In this document: positions 25,021 through 34,182 of the stretch, piece by piece
Layout of the letters: every line of letters begins with the position of its first letter
How positions within the stretch are numbered: position 1 is the stretch's first letter
From: Kineothrix alysoides
Lineage (GTDB): Bacteria; Bacillota; Clostridia; Lachnospirales; Lachnospiraceae
Length of the DNA stretch: 64,000 nt
Reading direction: 5' to 3'
Assembly: GCF_000732725.1 (NCBI RefSeq)
Contig: NZ_JPNB01000001.1
Span: 1,860,001-1,924,000 of the forward strand
The notes under the pieces: model-generated
The model's database searches: none
Told to the model about the DNA's origin: nothing
What the model saw: only the letters and a program-made list of their open reading frames with translations
Made by a program: the position numbers and the translations under genes

Positions 25021-27486
25021 TTACAACTTTTTTAATTTTGCAAAGGCTGCATACATGACCTTCTGCCCGACCTCATCAAAAACCACTGTCACCTGATAGT
25101 CGCGAGGCCCCTTCTCCATTTTGGCAACCGTACCTTCCCCGTATTTAATGTGACGTACTCTGTCGCCCACGCCGTAGCTTAACTCTCCCGCTTCCGGCGC
25201 TCCCTTCGATAAGCCGTTTACACCGCTCAAACTTCCGGCTCCTCCTCCCGCTATAAATGGTCTGTTTTCCGCCGGAGTACGCTTAGGCACCGCAATCGCT
25301 TTAGGCTTTGATTTGACAGGCTGTGCTGATACACCTTTGTCGAAAATCCTCTGGTAGCTTCCTGATGCTCCTTCTCTTGAAAAAACGGACTGTCCTGCTT
25401 CCGACCCCCTATAAGAAGCTTCCTTATCACTGCTTTTTTCTGCTGCTCCGACTCCATATTGAGACATATAACTCATGCCAAAGGGCTTTGCCTTGAAATG
25501 GCTGCGTTCGTAGGAGTCCTCCTCGTATTCCGTATAATCCCGGTTTCTGACAGACGGCAACTTGCCGTCTAACAGCTCCTCCGGTATCTCCTTTACGAAA
25601 CGGCTGATAGGGTTATACTGTGTCTCTCCCCGAAGCATTCTCTGCCTTGCATAGGTAATCGTCAAATCCTCCTTCGCTCTCGTAATTCCTACGTAAGCGA
25701 GGCGTCTTTCTTCCTCGATGTCCTCGGGATTATCGGAAGTGATAGTCATATAACTTGGAAATACGCCATCCTCCATTCCTGCCAGATACACGTGAGGGAA
25801 TTCCAGTCCCTTTGCACTGTGCAAGGTCATAAGAAGCACCCGGTTCCCGTCGTCCTCAATCCTGTCTATATCGGCAACCAATGCAACTTCCTCCAAGAAT
25901 TCGCTCAGTTTCGGCTCCTCATGGGTATCCTGATAAGATACTATTTTGCTGAGCAGTTCATCGATATTGTTAATTCTATCCTCCGCATCCTCCTCGTCGG
26001 ATTCCTCCAGCGCCTTCACATAGCCGGTAGTCTCGATGATATCCTTCATCAGCTCCTCCAGACTGTAATACTCCAATTTGCTGCGGAAGGTCTGTATCAT
26101 TGTAACAAAAGGCGCAAGCTTTACGGCGCTCTTTCCTATCGTCATAATCTGATCCGCTTCCCTCAAGGCATCGTAGAAGCTGATATTCCTCATATCAGCA
26201 TATTCCTGTACCCGCACGATCGTGGTAGCACCTATCCCCCTTTTAGGCACATTGATAATTCGTTTCACCGCAACGTCATCCCTGCCATTGTCGATGGTCT
26301 TTAAATAGGCCAGGATATCTTTTATTTCTCTTCTGGAGTAAAAATTCGTACCTCCCACCACATCATATGGAATCCCCTTCACTACGAAGCGCTCCTCCAG
26401 CATACGGGACTGCGCGTTGGTTCTGTAGAGAATAGCACATTCTCCATAAGAAGGCATTCCCTCTCTTTTTTTCTTTGCCACATCATCACAAATATATTCC
26501 GCCTCCTCAAAGGCGGTGTCAAATTGTTTGAAATGGATTCTGCTGCCTTCTCCCTTTCTCGTCCAAAGAGCCTTGTCCTTACGGCCGACGTTATTCTGAA
26601 TAACCGCATTTGCTGCATCTAACACGTTCTGGGTGGAGCGGTAATTCTGTTCCAGTTTGATAACAGTGGCTTCCGCATACACCTTTTCAAAATCGAGTAT
26701 ATTTCGAATATTAGCGCCGCGGAACTTATAAATGGACTGATCATCGTCTCCCACCACACAAAGATTGCGGTATTTGTCCGCCAGCAGCCGGATAAGCTCG
26801 AACTGCGCCGTATTCGTATCCTGATACTCATCCACCATGATATAGCGGAAACGCTCCTGATAACTATCAAGCACCTCCGGACACGCCTTAAAAAGCTCTA
26901 CGGTCTTTACGATCAAATCATCGAAATCAAGAGCATTATTCTTGCGGAGCACCGCCTGGTATTCATGATAAACACCGGCAATTTTCGCTTTATTGTAATC
27001 ACCCATAGCCTGAAGCTGGTAATCGATAGGAGAAATCAACTCATCCTTTGCGGAAGAAATCGCGCTTAATAAAGTCCTTTCCTTTAACATCTTCGTATCT
27101 ATTTGAAGACGCTTGCAAATATCCTTCATTACGGTTTTCTGATCGTCCGTATCGTATATGGTGAAATTATTATCAAAGCCCAATCTGTCTATGTATCTTC
27201 TAAGGATTCTTACACAGGTGGAGTGAAATGTGGATACCCATACTTGCTCTGCGCCATGACCAATAATGCTGTCGACGCGTTCCCTCATCTCTCCTGCCGC
27301 CTTATTGGTAAAAGTAATCGCCATGATATTCCATGGCTGCACCCCGAATTCATCGATTAAATATGCAATCCTATGGGTCAGCACCCTTGTTTTACCGCTT
27401 CCTGCTCCCGCAAGCAGCAAAACGGGGCCGTCCACCGTAAATACTCCCTGCTTCTGTTGTTCATTCAGTGTATCGTAAATACTCAT
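25021..27486 (-). CDS. pcrA: ATP-dependent DNA helicase PcrA/UvrD
   Basis: An 821-residue SF1A 3'-5' helicase of repair and plasmid replication. All motifs are visible: AGAGSGKTRVLTHR (I), TFTNKAAGEMRERV (Ia), MVDEYQDTNTAQFEL (II), VVGDDDQSIYKFRGA (III), LEQNYRST (IV), TLHSAKGLEFPHVYLAG (V) and YVGITRAKEDLTI (VI). The C-terminus after residue ~650 is a low-complexity linker ending in a ~60-residue conserved module (GDRVRHIKYGEGTV) thought to bind RNA polymerase in PcrA. Length is normal. Monocistronic or first before the small membrane protein. Confidence 0.96.
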   Translation of the reverse strand: MSIYDTLNEQQKQGVFTVDGPVLLLAGAGSGKTRVLTHRIAYLIDEFGVQPWNIMAITFTNKAAGEMRERVDSIIGHGAEQVWVSTFHSTCVRILRRYIDRLGFDNNFTIYDTDDQKTVMKDICKRLQIDTKMLKERTLLSAISSAKDELISPIDYQLQAMGDYNKAKIAGVYHEYQAVLRKNNALDFDDLIVKTVELFKACPEVLDSYQERFRYIMVDEYQDTNTAQFELIRLLADKYRNLCVVGDDDQSIYKFRGANIRNILDFEKVYAEATVIKLEQNYRSTQNVLDAANAVIQNNVGRKDKALWTRKGEGSRIHFKQFDTAFEEAEYICDDVAKKKREGMPSYGECAILYRTNAQSRMLEERFVVKGIPYDVVGGTNFYSRREIKDILAYLKTIDNGRDDVAVKRIINVPKRGIGATTIVRVQEYADMRNISFYDALREADQIMTIGKSAVKLAPFVTMIQTFRSKLEYYSLEELMKDIIETTGYVKALEESDEEDAEDRINNIDELLSKIVSYQDTHEEPKLSEFLEEVALVADIDRIEDDGNRVLLMTLHSAKGLEFPHVYLAGMEDGVFPSYMTITSDNPEDIEEERRLAYVGITRAKEDLTITYARQRMLRGETQYNPISRFVKEIPEELLDGKLPSVRNRDYTEYEEDSYERSHFKAKPFGMSYMSQYGVGAAEKSSDKEASYRGSEAGQSVFSREGASGSYQRIFDKGVSAQPVKSKPKAIAVPKRTPAENRPFIAGGGAGSLSGVNGLSKGAPEAGELSYGVGDRVRHIKYGEGTVAKMEKGPRDYQVTVVFDEVGQKVMYAAFAKLKKL

Positions 27487-27529
27487 GCTTCTCTATCCGT
27501 TTCCTTTCAATCGATGCGATAAAGACCTG

Positions 27530-28285
27530 TTACTGTACCTCTCTCACATCGCTAAATGTCCATACCTTAATGTTCAATTCCAATACCGGGGTACCGCAGT
27601 ATTCACATACCTTAGCCCCAAGTCCTGAAATGGGGGCACCGCAGTTCGGACAGTTTAAGCCGAGCCCGAAGTCCCGCTCCTCTTCCACCAGATTTCTGTC
27701 CTGTATATAAATCAAATGAATATTGTATTTCGACTGCGTGAGTCTGCTCTTATTCCCCTTCGTTACCTTCCCGTCTCTGTCACTGTCATATCCGTAATAC
27801 TGCACTGACGCCTGAAACGTAATAATGCAGCGTCCCTGCTTTTTCTGGTAGGCAGCTATTTCCGTCCGGTGGATTTCCACGCTTTCAAAATGCTCCCTGA
27901 TTCCTGCTGCCCTGTTCATCTCGATTTCTGAGCGCAACTTATCCTTTAGTTCCTGATTACCGTCCTTTAAAAGCGATGCGTCCTCCTTGTCCTTTCCCAT
28001 AAGATAAGATACAAGGACATTTTCTGCCCGCCCTTTCATTTCATCATATTTAAACTCCGGAAAATCTGCAGTGATCTTCGGCAAGTACAAGCTGGTCATT
28101 GCAGATACCGATTTCGGCGTAGAAGCATATTCCTCCTGCATCTTCTCGATGCCCTCAGTAACAGAATCCGTTCCCCATGCCAATCGACTGAAGGAACGCA
28201 CCTTCTCCCTTATCGCACTCACCGCAAGAAATCCAATGAACAAAACTGCAAGAAGCAGCACTAAAATAACGATGACCGCAACCAT
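27530..28285 (-). CDS. TIM44-like domain protein with C-terminal zinc ribbon
   Basis: A 251-residue protein. An N-terminal membrane helix (MVAVIVILVLLLAVLFIGFLA) is followed by a TIM44-like domain (~residues 60-200, including IREHFESVEIHRTEIAAYQK) and a zinc ribbon CPNCG-x9-CEYCG. I start at ATG 28285 after GGGGTGAGG; the longer frame lacks a ribosome binding site. It probably sits on the membrane facing the cytoplasm. The neighbouring SPFH protein also ends in zinc ribbons, so the two may work together. Confidence 0.75.
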   Translation of the reverse strand: MVAVIVILVLLLAVLFIGFLAVSAIREKVRSFSRLAWGTDSVTEGIEKMQEEYASTPKSVSAMTSLYLPKITADFPEFKYDEMKGRAENVLVSYLMGKDKEDASLLKDGNQELKDKLRSEIEMNRAAGIREHFESVEIHRTEIAAYQKKQGRCIITFQASVQYYGYDSDRDGKVTKGNKSRLTQSKYNIHLIYIQDRNLVEEERDFGLGLNCPNCGAPISGLGAKVCEYCGTPVLELNIKVWTFSDVREVQ

Positions 28286-28402
28286 TTCCTCACCCCCGTT
28301 TTCTCGTTTTAAACTATAAAAAGTACACAACGCAGACTCTTCCAAAGAAAGACAATACTTCTACGTTTTACCATAATAAGGGCTTTCCTATAATATATAT
28401 AT

Positions 28403-28629
28403 AGAAGAAAAGTGTGCTTCACACATTCTCTCTGCCAAGCGCTTTGGCTGCACAGCTTTTGTTCCGCGCGCGTAGCTGCGCATAATTACTTCTGTAATAG
28501 GGGCTCCTATTACAGAACAAAAGTGTGCTCCGTACATTCCCGCAGCCAAGCACTTTGGCAGCATAGCTTTTGTTCCGCGCGCGTAGCTGCGCATAAATTA
28601 CTTCTGTAATAGGGGCTCCCTCCTATTAC
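28403..28629. repeat. Tandem duplication of a ~111-bp palindromic element
   Basis: Two imperfect copies (28403-28513 and 28514-28629) share long identical blocks such as TTTTGTTCCGCGCGCGTAGC. Each holds a near-palindrome GCCAAG-CGCTTTGGC, a GC-rich GCGCGCG-N-GCGC block and the hairpin TTCTGTAATAGG-GGCT-CCTATTACAGAA (12-bp perfect in copy one). An open frame on the minus strand repeats MRSYARGTKA in both copies, most likely by chance. It looks like a non-autonomous intergenic repeat rather than a gene. Confidence 0.75.
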
Positions 28630-28637
28630 AGAAGTAA

Positions 28638-28677
28638 AGTCCTCTTGTAGATATCCGCTTACAAGAGGACTGTTTTT
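28638..28677. terminator. Intrinsic terminator-like hairpin beside the repeat
   Basis: AGTCCTCTTGTA / TACAAGAGGACT forms a perfect 12-bp stem with a 10-base loop. On the plus strand it is followed by G and six T residues; on the minus strand, where the SPFH gene ends about 30 bases before, the T-run is weak. Likely a terminator of the SPFH gene or bidirectional. Confidence 0.55.
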
Positions 28678-28708
28678 TCTTTATATTTTTTAAAGCAAAA
28701 GCCTTCCT

Positions 28709-30037
28709 CTACTGCCTTACATCGCCCTCATTAAAGGAATCTCCGCATTCCGGACAGAATTTAGGAGGATTCTTAGGGTCTTCCGGTTCCCATCCGCACT
28801 TGTCACATTTATACAAAGGTTCGCCTGCCGGCTTTTTCTGACCGCACTCGCTGCAGAATTTTCCTTTATTCACCGCGCCGCAGGCACATGCCCAGCCATC
28901 CACAGGCTTTGGAGTGCCGCATTCCGCACAGAACTTGCCCGTATTTCCGGCTCTTCCACAGGAACAGCTCCAACCCTCCTCGGTCTGCCTCGTCTGTACA
29001 GGAGCTGCTTCCTGACTGTGTTGCTGTCCTGCCATGCCGAATAAGGTGTTGGCGTTCATTCCACCAGCCATATTCGCCATGTTCATCCCGGCAAAAGCCA
29101 TCATCGGCCCGGTGGATTCGTTGGATGCCGCCGCTTTCATCGCTTCCGCCTGCGCCCCCACCAAGGTGGCTGCCGCCATATCGGGAGTTCTGAGTACGGC
29201 AGACCTTTGAAGCTGCTTGATCATCTCCTCATCCTCTTCGGATGCCTTTACGGAGTTAACGCCGAAGGAAACGATAGAAATACCTCTTAACTCCGACCAC
29301 TTCGCAGATAATACTTCATTCAAAGCGTCTGACAGCTCCATCGTATGAGCAGGCACGGCACTATAGCGGATTCCCATGTCGGAAATCTTAGCGAAGGCCG
29401 GCTGCAATGCGGTCATCAGCTCCGCCTTTAACTGGCTGTCGATCCTATCCCTCGTATAATCCTCCACCACGTTTCCCGTTACATTCGTGTAGAACAAAAG
29501 CGGATCCGTAATCTTGTAGGAATATTCCCCGTTACAGCGAATAGCAATATCCACATCCAGACCGATGTTGCGATCTACTACACGGAAGGGAACCGGACTC
29601 GCCGTACCGTATTTATTACCCATGATTTCCTTCGTATTGAAGAAATAAATTCTCTGATCCTTCGCTGTATCCCCGCCAAAGGTAAAACGCCTGCCTACGG
29701 TAGAGAAGGTACGGCCTATGTTTTCTCCAAAATCCCCGTAGAATAACGTCGGCTCAGTAGAAGTATCATATGTAAATTCTCCCGCTTCCGCACAGAACTC
29801 CACAACTTTTCCCTGATCCACGATAATCATGCACTGTCCTTCATTGACTGCTACAACGGAACCGTTGGTAATAATATTTTCCTCACCTTTTGTATTGCTG
29901 CTCTTTCCTCCGTTAATGCGCTTTTTTCCCTTGGTTACTAATACATCACCGCTAAGAGCGTCACAGTAAAAATATTCTCTCCACTGGTCTCCCATAGCCG
30001 TGCTCACAGCACTTGTAATAGATTTAATCAATCCCAT
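28709..30037 (-). CDS. SPFH-domain protein with C-terminal zinc ribbons
   Basis: A 442-residue protein. Residues ~30-290 form an SPFH/band-7-like domain (VFAVNEG-type start, then VDVDIAIRCNGEYSYKITDP and a long helix EEMIKQLQRSAVLRT). A Met/Ala/Gly-rich linker leads to three zinc ribbons, CSCGRAGNTGKFCAECG, CACGAVNKGKFCSECG and CDKCGWEP with its matching CPECG. Relatives are called virion core or YdjF-like proteins in genome annotations. It may scaffold membrane complexes. AGGG precedes the ATG. No clear client; the TIM44-like gene is downstream. Confidence 0.8.
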   Translation of the reverse strand: MGLIKSITSAVSTAMGDQWREYFYCDALSGDVLVTKGKKRINGGKSSNTKGEENIITNGSVVAVNEGQCMIIVDQGKVVEFCAEAGEFTYDTSTEPTLFYGDFGENIGRTFSTVGRRFTFGGDTAKDQRIYFFNTKEIMGNKYGTASPVPFRVVDRNIGLDVDIAIRCNGEYSYKITDPLLFYTNVTGNVVEDYTRDRIDSQLKAELMTALQPAFAKISDMGIRYSAVPAHTMELSDALNEVLSAKWSELRGISIVSFGVNSVKASEEDEEMIKQLQRSAVLRTPDMAAATLVGAQAEAMKAAASNESTGPMMAFAGMNMANMAGGMNANTLFGMAGQQHSQEAAPVQTRQTEEGWSCSCGRAGNTGKFCAECGTPKPVDGWACACGAVNKGKFCSECGQKKPAGEPLYKCDKCGWEPEDPKNPPKFCPECGDSFNEGDVRQ

Positions 30038-30221
30038 ATTCTACTTACCCTCCACACAGCCGAAACATTCCCCTCCGGCCGCTTCATATATTTGTATTTA
30101 TAAAACATTATAACTATTTTAATGCCTATTGTCCAGCCAAACAAGTGCCGTCGGACAAACACATTTTCATTCCTCCTTCATACAATAAACCATCGATATT
30201 TTATGGAGGAATTATGAAAAA

Positions 30222-30713
30222 ATGCTGAAACATACTTCTTTTTCTTTAACTCGCAAAGTCATTTCTCTCATTTTGTGCCTGCTGTTTCTGGTAAGCTGTA
30301 TCACCGGATGTCAAAAATCAGGAAATAGTACAGTTCCCGGCAAAGATTTGACGAAGGTTACTTTAAACGAAGTGGCGCACTCGATTTTCTATGCTCCCAT
30401 GTACGTGGCAATCGAGGAAGGCTACTTTGCCGATGAAGGCATCGATTTAGTTCTCGTTACTGGCTTTGGTGCAGACAAAACGATGACCGCCGTACTCACT
30501 GATGAGGCCGATATCGGCTTTATGGGAAGCGAAAGCACTATCTACACATATATCGGAGGCACGCAGGACTATGTGGTCAACTTCGCACAGCTCACCCAGC
30601 GCGCCGGAAATTTCCTCGTATCGAGGCAGCCTATCGATAATTTTTCATGGGATATGCTGACCGGCAAAAAGATACTTGGCGGAAGAGCCGGTGTTGTCAT
30701 TATAAATATGTAA
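30222..30713 (+). pseudogene. Truncated ABC transporter substrate-binding lipoprotein (NMT1/ThiY-like)
   Basis: The first 157 or so residues match a NMT1/THI5-like periplasmic-type binding protein: lipobox ITGC (Cys near residue 29), then EVAHSIFYAPMYVAIEEGYF, DIGFMGSEST and GKKILGGRAG. The usual continuation (GGMPEM...) is missing; after 30,690 the frame reads VVIINM-stop. Full proteins have ~330 residues, so more than half is lost at the left border of the accessory island. A second oddity: the GGAGG-spaced ATG (30211) stops after three codons, leaving the ATG at 30222, 12 bases from GGAGG. Confidence 0.75.
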
Positions 30714-31136
30714 ATATTGAGTATATAGTGATTGTTTGTAATTGGATTGATAGGGTGATTGCTGCGAAAGTTGCTGTTGTTGATCATAATGCCATTAATC
30801 CAAGATATGAAATAATGCCTGATTTCAGCCTTTAAAAAACAAAAAGCAACCGAAGTAAACCGGTTCTGATTGCCTTCCTGTTAGTTAACAGGATACCCAC
30901 CTCTGGTTTAGGTCACTTTTGAAAAATGTAAAATTCTTAAAAACCCTAAATCAAGGTTTCTTGGATATTTTTTAGCAGTATCACAAACTAAACATATCTT
31001 GATTTTTCTATTTAGATATACATTTCCAACTATGTGACTTAAAGCGGGATTAAGGAATAATATAAACTGCTCTCCTAAATGAGATTTGTCTAAAAAACTT
31101 ATAAGTTTTTAATTATGTAAAATTTGTTCTTTAATT
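30714..31136. other. Junction region between the truncated gene and IS66
   Basis: About 420 bases. A plus-strand fragment ending around 30835 (AAKVAVVDHNAINPRYEIMP) is protein-like and could be the C-terminus of a lost gene; I do not recognise the family. A small hairpin CCTGTTA-GT-TAACAGG lies at about 30878-30893. The rest is AT-rich with no gene. Confidence 0.4.
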
Positions 31137-31248
31137 GTAAGCGTCAAATATGTCGGTGTATATTTTTTCACTGCTAGTTGTGAGATAATGTCTCTAATTC
31201 TAAAAGTCTTAAAGAACTTAAGTGCCTTAAGGGATTGGAGATTTATCC

Positions 31249-31623
31249 ATGGATCATTTAACCGTAGCAACTGATTCCCAGAAACTCAGCCTTTGGATCG
31301 GACGGATCTGGGAATGCAGGGCAAGCAATCAGAAAGTGTCTGATTGGTGTACTGCTCATGATGTCAGTATAAAGTCCTATTATTACTGGCTTCGCAAGAT
31401 CAAGCGCGAAGCGTTTGATGCAATTCCTGCTGAAAGAAAACCTAAAGTTCCAATCGTTGCCTTAAAGCCCTCTATGTTTGCTGAAGTTGCGTATACAACT
31501 GCCAATTTCAGCTCATCAACTGCTGTCATCCTCAGACTTGGAAATACAACTCTGGAAATCCAGAATGCTGCGGATCAGGAAACAATCGAAAATATCCTTC
31601 GCACCATCAGGCACCTATGTTAG
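31249..31623 (+). CDS. tnpA: IS66 accessory protein TnpA
   Basis: A 124-residue small DNA-binding protein of the IS66 family. The N-terminal helix-turn-helix (QKVSDWCTAHDVSIKSYYYW followed by LRKIKRE) and the C-terminal AVILRLGNTTLEI block are typical. The stop overlaps the tnpB start by 7 bases, as usual in IS66. The reading frame is intact although the partner genes are broken. Confidence 0.88.
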   Translation: MDHLTVATDSQKLSLWIGRIWECRASNQKVSDWCTAHDVSIKSYYYWLRKIKREAFDAIPAERKPKVPIVALKPSMFAEVAYTTANFSSSTAVILRLGNTTLEIQNAADQETIENILRTIRHLC

Positions 31624-31973
31624 GCGATATTTCAAAGGCAGAACATATCTATCTTGCCTGCGGTTATACGGATATGCGCAAATCCATTGATGGCCTGTCC
31701 GCCATCGTACAGCAGAACTTCAGACTAGATCCTTTTTCCAACAGCCTGTTTTTGTTCTGTGGACACAAAGGTAACCGCATCAAAGCTCTCTTCTGGGAAG
31801 GTGATGGTTTTGTCTTACTTTATAAGAGGCTTGAGAATGGAACATTCCAGTGGCCAAGGACGCAGGCGCAGGTACGGCTGATTTCAGGGCAGGAGTTTCG
31901 GTGACTCATGGAAGGTCTGTCCATTCACCAGCCAAAAGCAGTGAAAAAATCCCACCCGGAAAGAATTATATAA
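31617..31973 (+). pseudogene. tnpB: IS66 TnpB with a nonsense codon
   Basis: The TnpB protein reads LACGYTDMRKSIDGLSAIV and WPRTQAQVRL and then EFR, where a TGA (31902-31904) replaces the Trp codon expected at this place. In the same frame it goes on LMEGLSIHQPKAVKKSHPER to a stop at 31973. The single G-to-A change removes the last ~22 residues. Confidence 0.85.
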
Positions 31974-32027
31974 AAGTCCTCCAAATGCCGTATTTACTGG
32001 ATTTTACGGCACCTTTATGGTATAATT

Positions 32028-33424
32028 ATGACAGTTAAAAAGCAAAGGGACAGTCATCAAATGGCGCATAACGATCAGATTAAAAATCTCGAAAACCGCA
32101 TCGCTGCGTTGGAAAAAAGAAAACCTTCTTCTTCACGAAAAGGTCATTTTTCTGACCAGAAAGCTTTATGGCAGGACTACGGAGCAGACATTATCTCTGG
32201 GACTCGATGGACAGATGTCTCTTTTTGATGAAGCGAAAGTCTCTGCAAATCCGAAGGCTGCAGAACCGGACTTAAAAGACGTTGCCTCCTACCGCCGCCG
32301 GAAACATAAAGGGTAAAAGGAAGAACTGTTAAAGGATATCCCTCATGAAAAGAAACTCTGTACTCTTGCGGAAGCGGACCGTTTCTGCGAGGCTTGCGGC
32401 ACTCCCCTTGTATCTGTTGGGGAAGAATTTGTCCGCACAGAGATTGAATTCATTCCTGCCAGCGTAAGTGTCATTGATTATTACCGTGAGACCTTTGAAT
32501 GCAGAAAGTGCCGTAAAGAAGGAAAAGGAATGGGAAAACCTGGGAGTAGCCTTAAGCCGTGCAACGATGTCAAACTGGATCCTTACCAGTTACCGGGGCT
32601 GGCTTTCCCCGGTGGTTGGGCTTCTTCATAAAAAACTGTTAAAGCAGCAATACCTTCACATCGATGAAACGCCCGGACAGGTCATGAATGAACCGGACCG
32701 AAAGAATACAGCGGGTTCTTATATGTGGGTATACTGCTCCATCAAAGACTCCGGGCAGCCAGTCCGCCAGTTCGTTTATCAGCCAGGGCGGAGCGGAACA
32801 TATCCCCAGGAATATCTGAAGGGATACCATGGATTCATTCATACCGATGCTTACAAAGGTTATGAAAAAGTATCCGGTATTACCCGGTGCATCTGCTTGA
32901 CCCATCTACGCAGATACTTTGTGGAAGCACTTCCCAAAGATGTCGACAGCCCGGAAGCAACCATTCCAGCCCAGGCAGTCAGATATATCAACCAGCTTTT
33001 TGAGATTGAAAAAAACTGGAGATTCTATCCCCTGCAGGGCGGAAGGAACAGCGTTTGGTACAGGAAAAGCCTGTACTGGATGCCTTTTGGTCGTGGGTAA
33101 AAGAGACCTCACCGAAAGTACTTGCGGGTTCCAGACTGGGCAAAGCCTTTCAGTATGCGGATAACCAAAAAGATGGACTGACGAATTATCTTCTTGATGG
33201 CAACTGCAGCATATCAAACAATCTGGCTGTTCTCAGGAAGTCCCAAAGACGCAGAATCAAGTGCAGGTATCTATACTTTAATTGAAACGGCCAAAGCCAA
33301 TGGACTCAATCCATGGAAGTACATAAAGTTCATTCTCAGTGATATTCACGGAACTTCATTTCTTGAATATCCAGAAGATCTGAAAGAATATATGCCATGG
33401 GATCCGATGATTCAAAAACTTTGA
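32028..33424 (+). pseudogene. tnpC: IS66 transposase TnpC, broken by frameshifts and stops
   Basis: Pieces in different frames reconstruct a TnpC: a coiled N-terminus (KNLENRIAALEK), the zinc-binding region (CEACGTPL and CRKCRK), the DDE part with HIDETPGQVMNEPDRKN, YKGYEKV, CLTHLRRYFVEALP and the C-terminus NNLAVLRKS / AKANGLNPWKYIKFIL. At least four breaks are seen, including a TAA at ~32315 and shifts near 32130, 32520 and 33040. The element cannot transpose by itself. Confidence 0.85.
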
Positions 33425-33503
33425 CGTTAACAGACAGCCTTCCATTATAAACACGGCTGTCTGTTTTTCTATACACCAACTTATTTGACACTTACCTTTA
33501 ATT

Positions 33504-33743
33504 AATAAACTATTTTTATTATATGAATTTAATAAATATATTGAAGTTGATGAAAATTATATATAAATAACAAGGACAGGGGAATGAAATCTTATACATA
33601 AAACATCCTGTAATATTGAAATTAAAAAATAGATTGTATGTGGCATAACGAATTTAAATCTAACGTTACCATACCTCCCCATATAAATAAATATTCTATT
33701 TTCTTACTTGATTATTTAAGTAAACTCGGAAAACTTATTAAAA
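33504..33743. other. AT-rich stretch without a gene
   Basis: About 240 bases between the IS66 target duplication and the end of the isomerase gene. No open frame with a ribosome binding site and no clear terminator for the operon was found. Confidence 0.4.
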
Positions 33744-34178
33744 TTATTTTTTATAATTCTCTACTATATCTAATCGATTTTGATGACGACCATGCTCATA
33801 TTCCCCTTCTAACCATATTTTAACAATCATTATAGCTAACTCACTACCTACAACTCGGGCCCCAAGAGATAAAATATTTGAGTTGTTATGTTGTCGCGAT
33901 AATAAAGCAGAGTATGGTTCGCTACATACAGCACATCTAATTCCTCTAATTTTATTCGCCGCAATAGCCATTCCTATTCCCGTTCCACAAAATAATATTC
34001 CCCTTTCAGCATCTCCACGAACTATCATTTCCGCAACTTTAAAAGCATAGTTAGGATAGTCCCCCCGTTCTCCTTCATATGTTCCTATATCCATATAATC
34101 AATATTATTCCTCTCAAAGAAATCAATTATAACGAGTTTTAAAGAAAACCCTGCATGGTCACTTCCAAGTATAATCAT
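33744..34178 (-). CDS. rpiB: RpiB/LacAB-family sugar-phosphate isomerase
   Basis: A 144-residue isomerase of the RpiB family. GSDHAGFSLK at the start, the catalytic-Cys loop FCGTGIGMAIAANKIRGIR and SRQHNNSNILSLGAR are all present. RpiB converts ribose-5-P and ribulose-5-P; some members act on allose-6-P or galactose-6-P. Last gene of a six-gene operon and only 4 bases behind an epimerase most like D-allulose-6-phosphate 3-epimerase, so allose-type chemistry is as likely as housekeeping ribose chemistry. Confidence 0.88.
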   Translation of the reverse strand: MIILGSDHAGFSLKLVIIDFFERNNIDYMDIGTYEGERGDYPNYAFKVAEMIVRGDAERGILFCGTGIGMAIAANKIRGIRCAVCSEPYSALLSRQHNNSNILSLGARVVGSELAIMIVKIWLEGEYEHGRHQNRLDIVENYKK

Positions 34179-34182
34179 ATTA

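Larger units (their letters stand above)
31137..33495 (+). mobile_element. IS66-family insertion sequence with intact ends and decayed genes
   Basis: The 2,359-bp element has 26-bp imperfect terminal inverted repeats: left GTAAGCGTCAAATATGTCGG (31137 on) and right GTAAGTGTCAAATAAGTTGG (minus strand from 33495). It is flanked by a perfect 8-bp direct repeat CTTTAATT (31129-31136 and 33496-33503), the duplication length of IS66. Inside are tnpA, tnpB with a stop, and tnpC broken repeatedly. Borders are therefore fixed to the base. Confidence 0.93.

Noticed and set aside
28388-28594. 68-codon minus-strand frame with repeated MRSYARGTKA
   Set aside because: It lies wholly within the duplicated palindromic repeat; repetition of the peptide reflects DNA duplication, and no ribosome binding site was seen.
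30050-30221. TPP riboswitch in front of the ThiY-like gene
   Set aside because: No CUGAGA and ACCUGA core elements could be found in the leader.
32639-33217. Minus-strand frames across the IS66 transposase
   Set aside because: They are shadows of the broken tnpC; the plus strand carries all recognisable transposase motifs.
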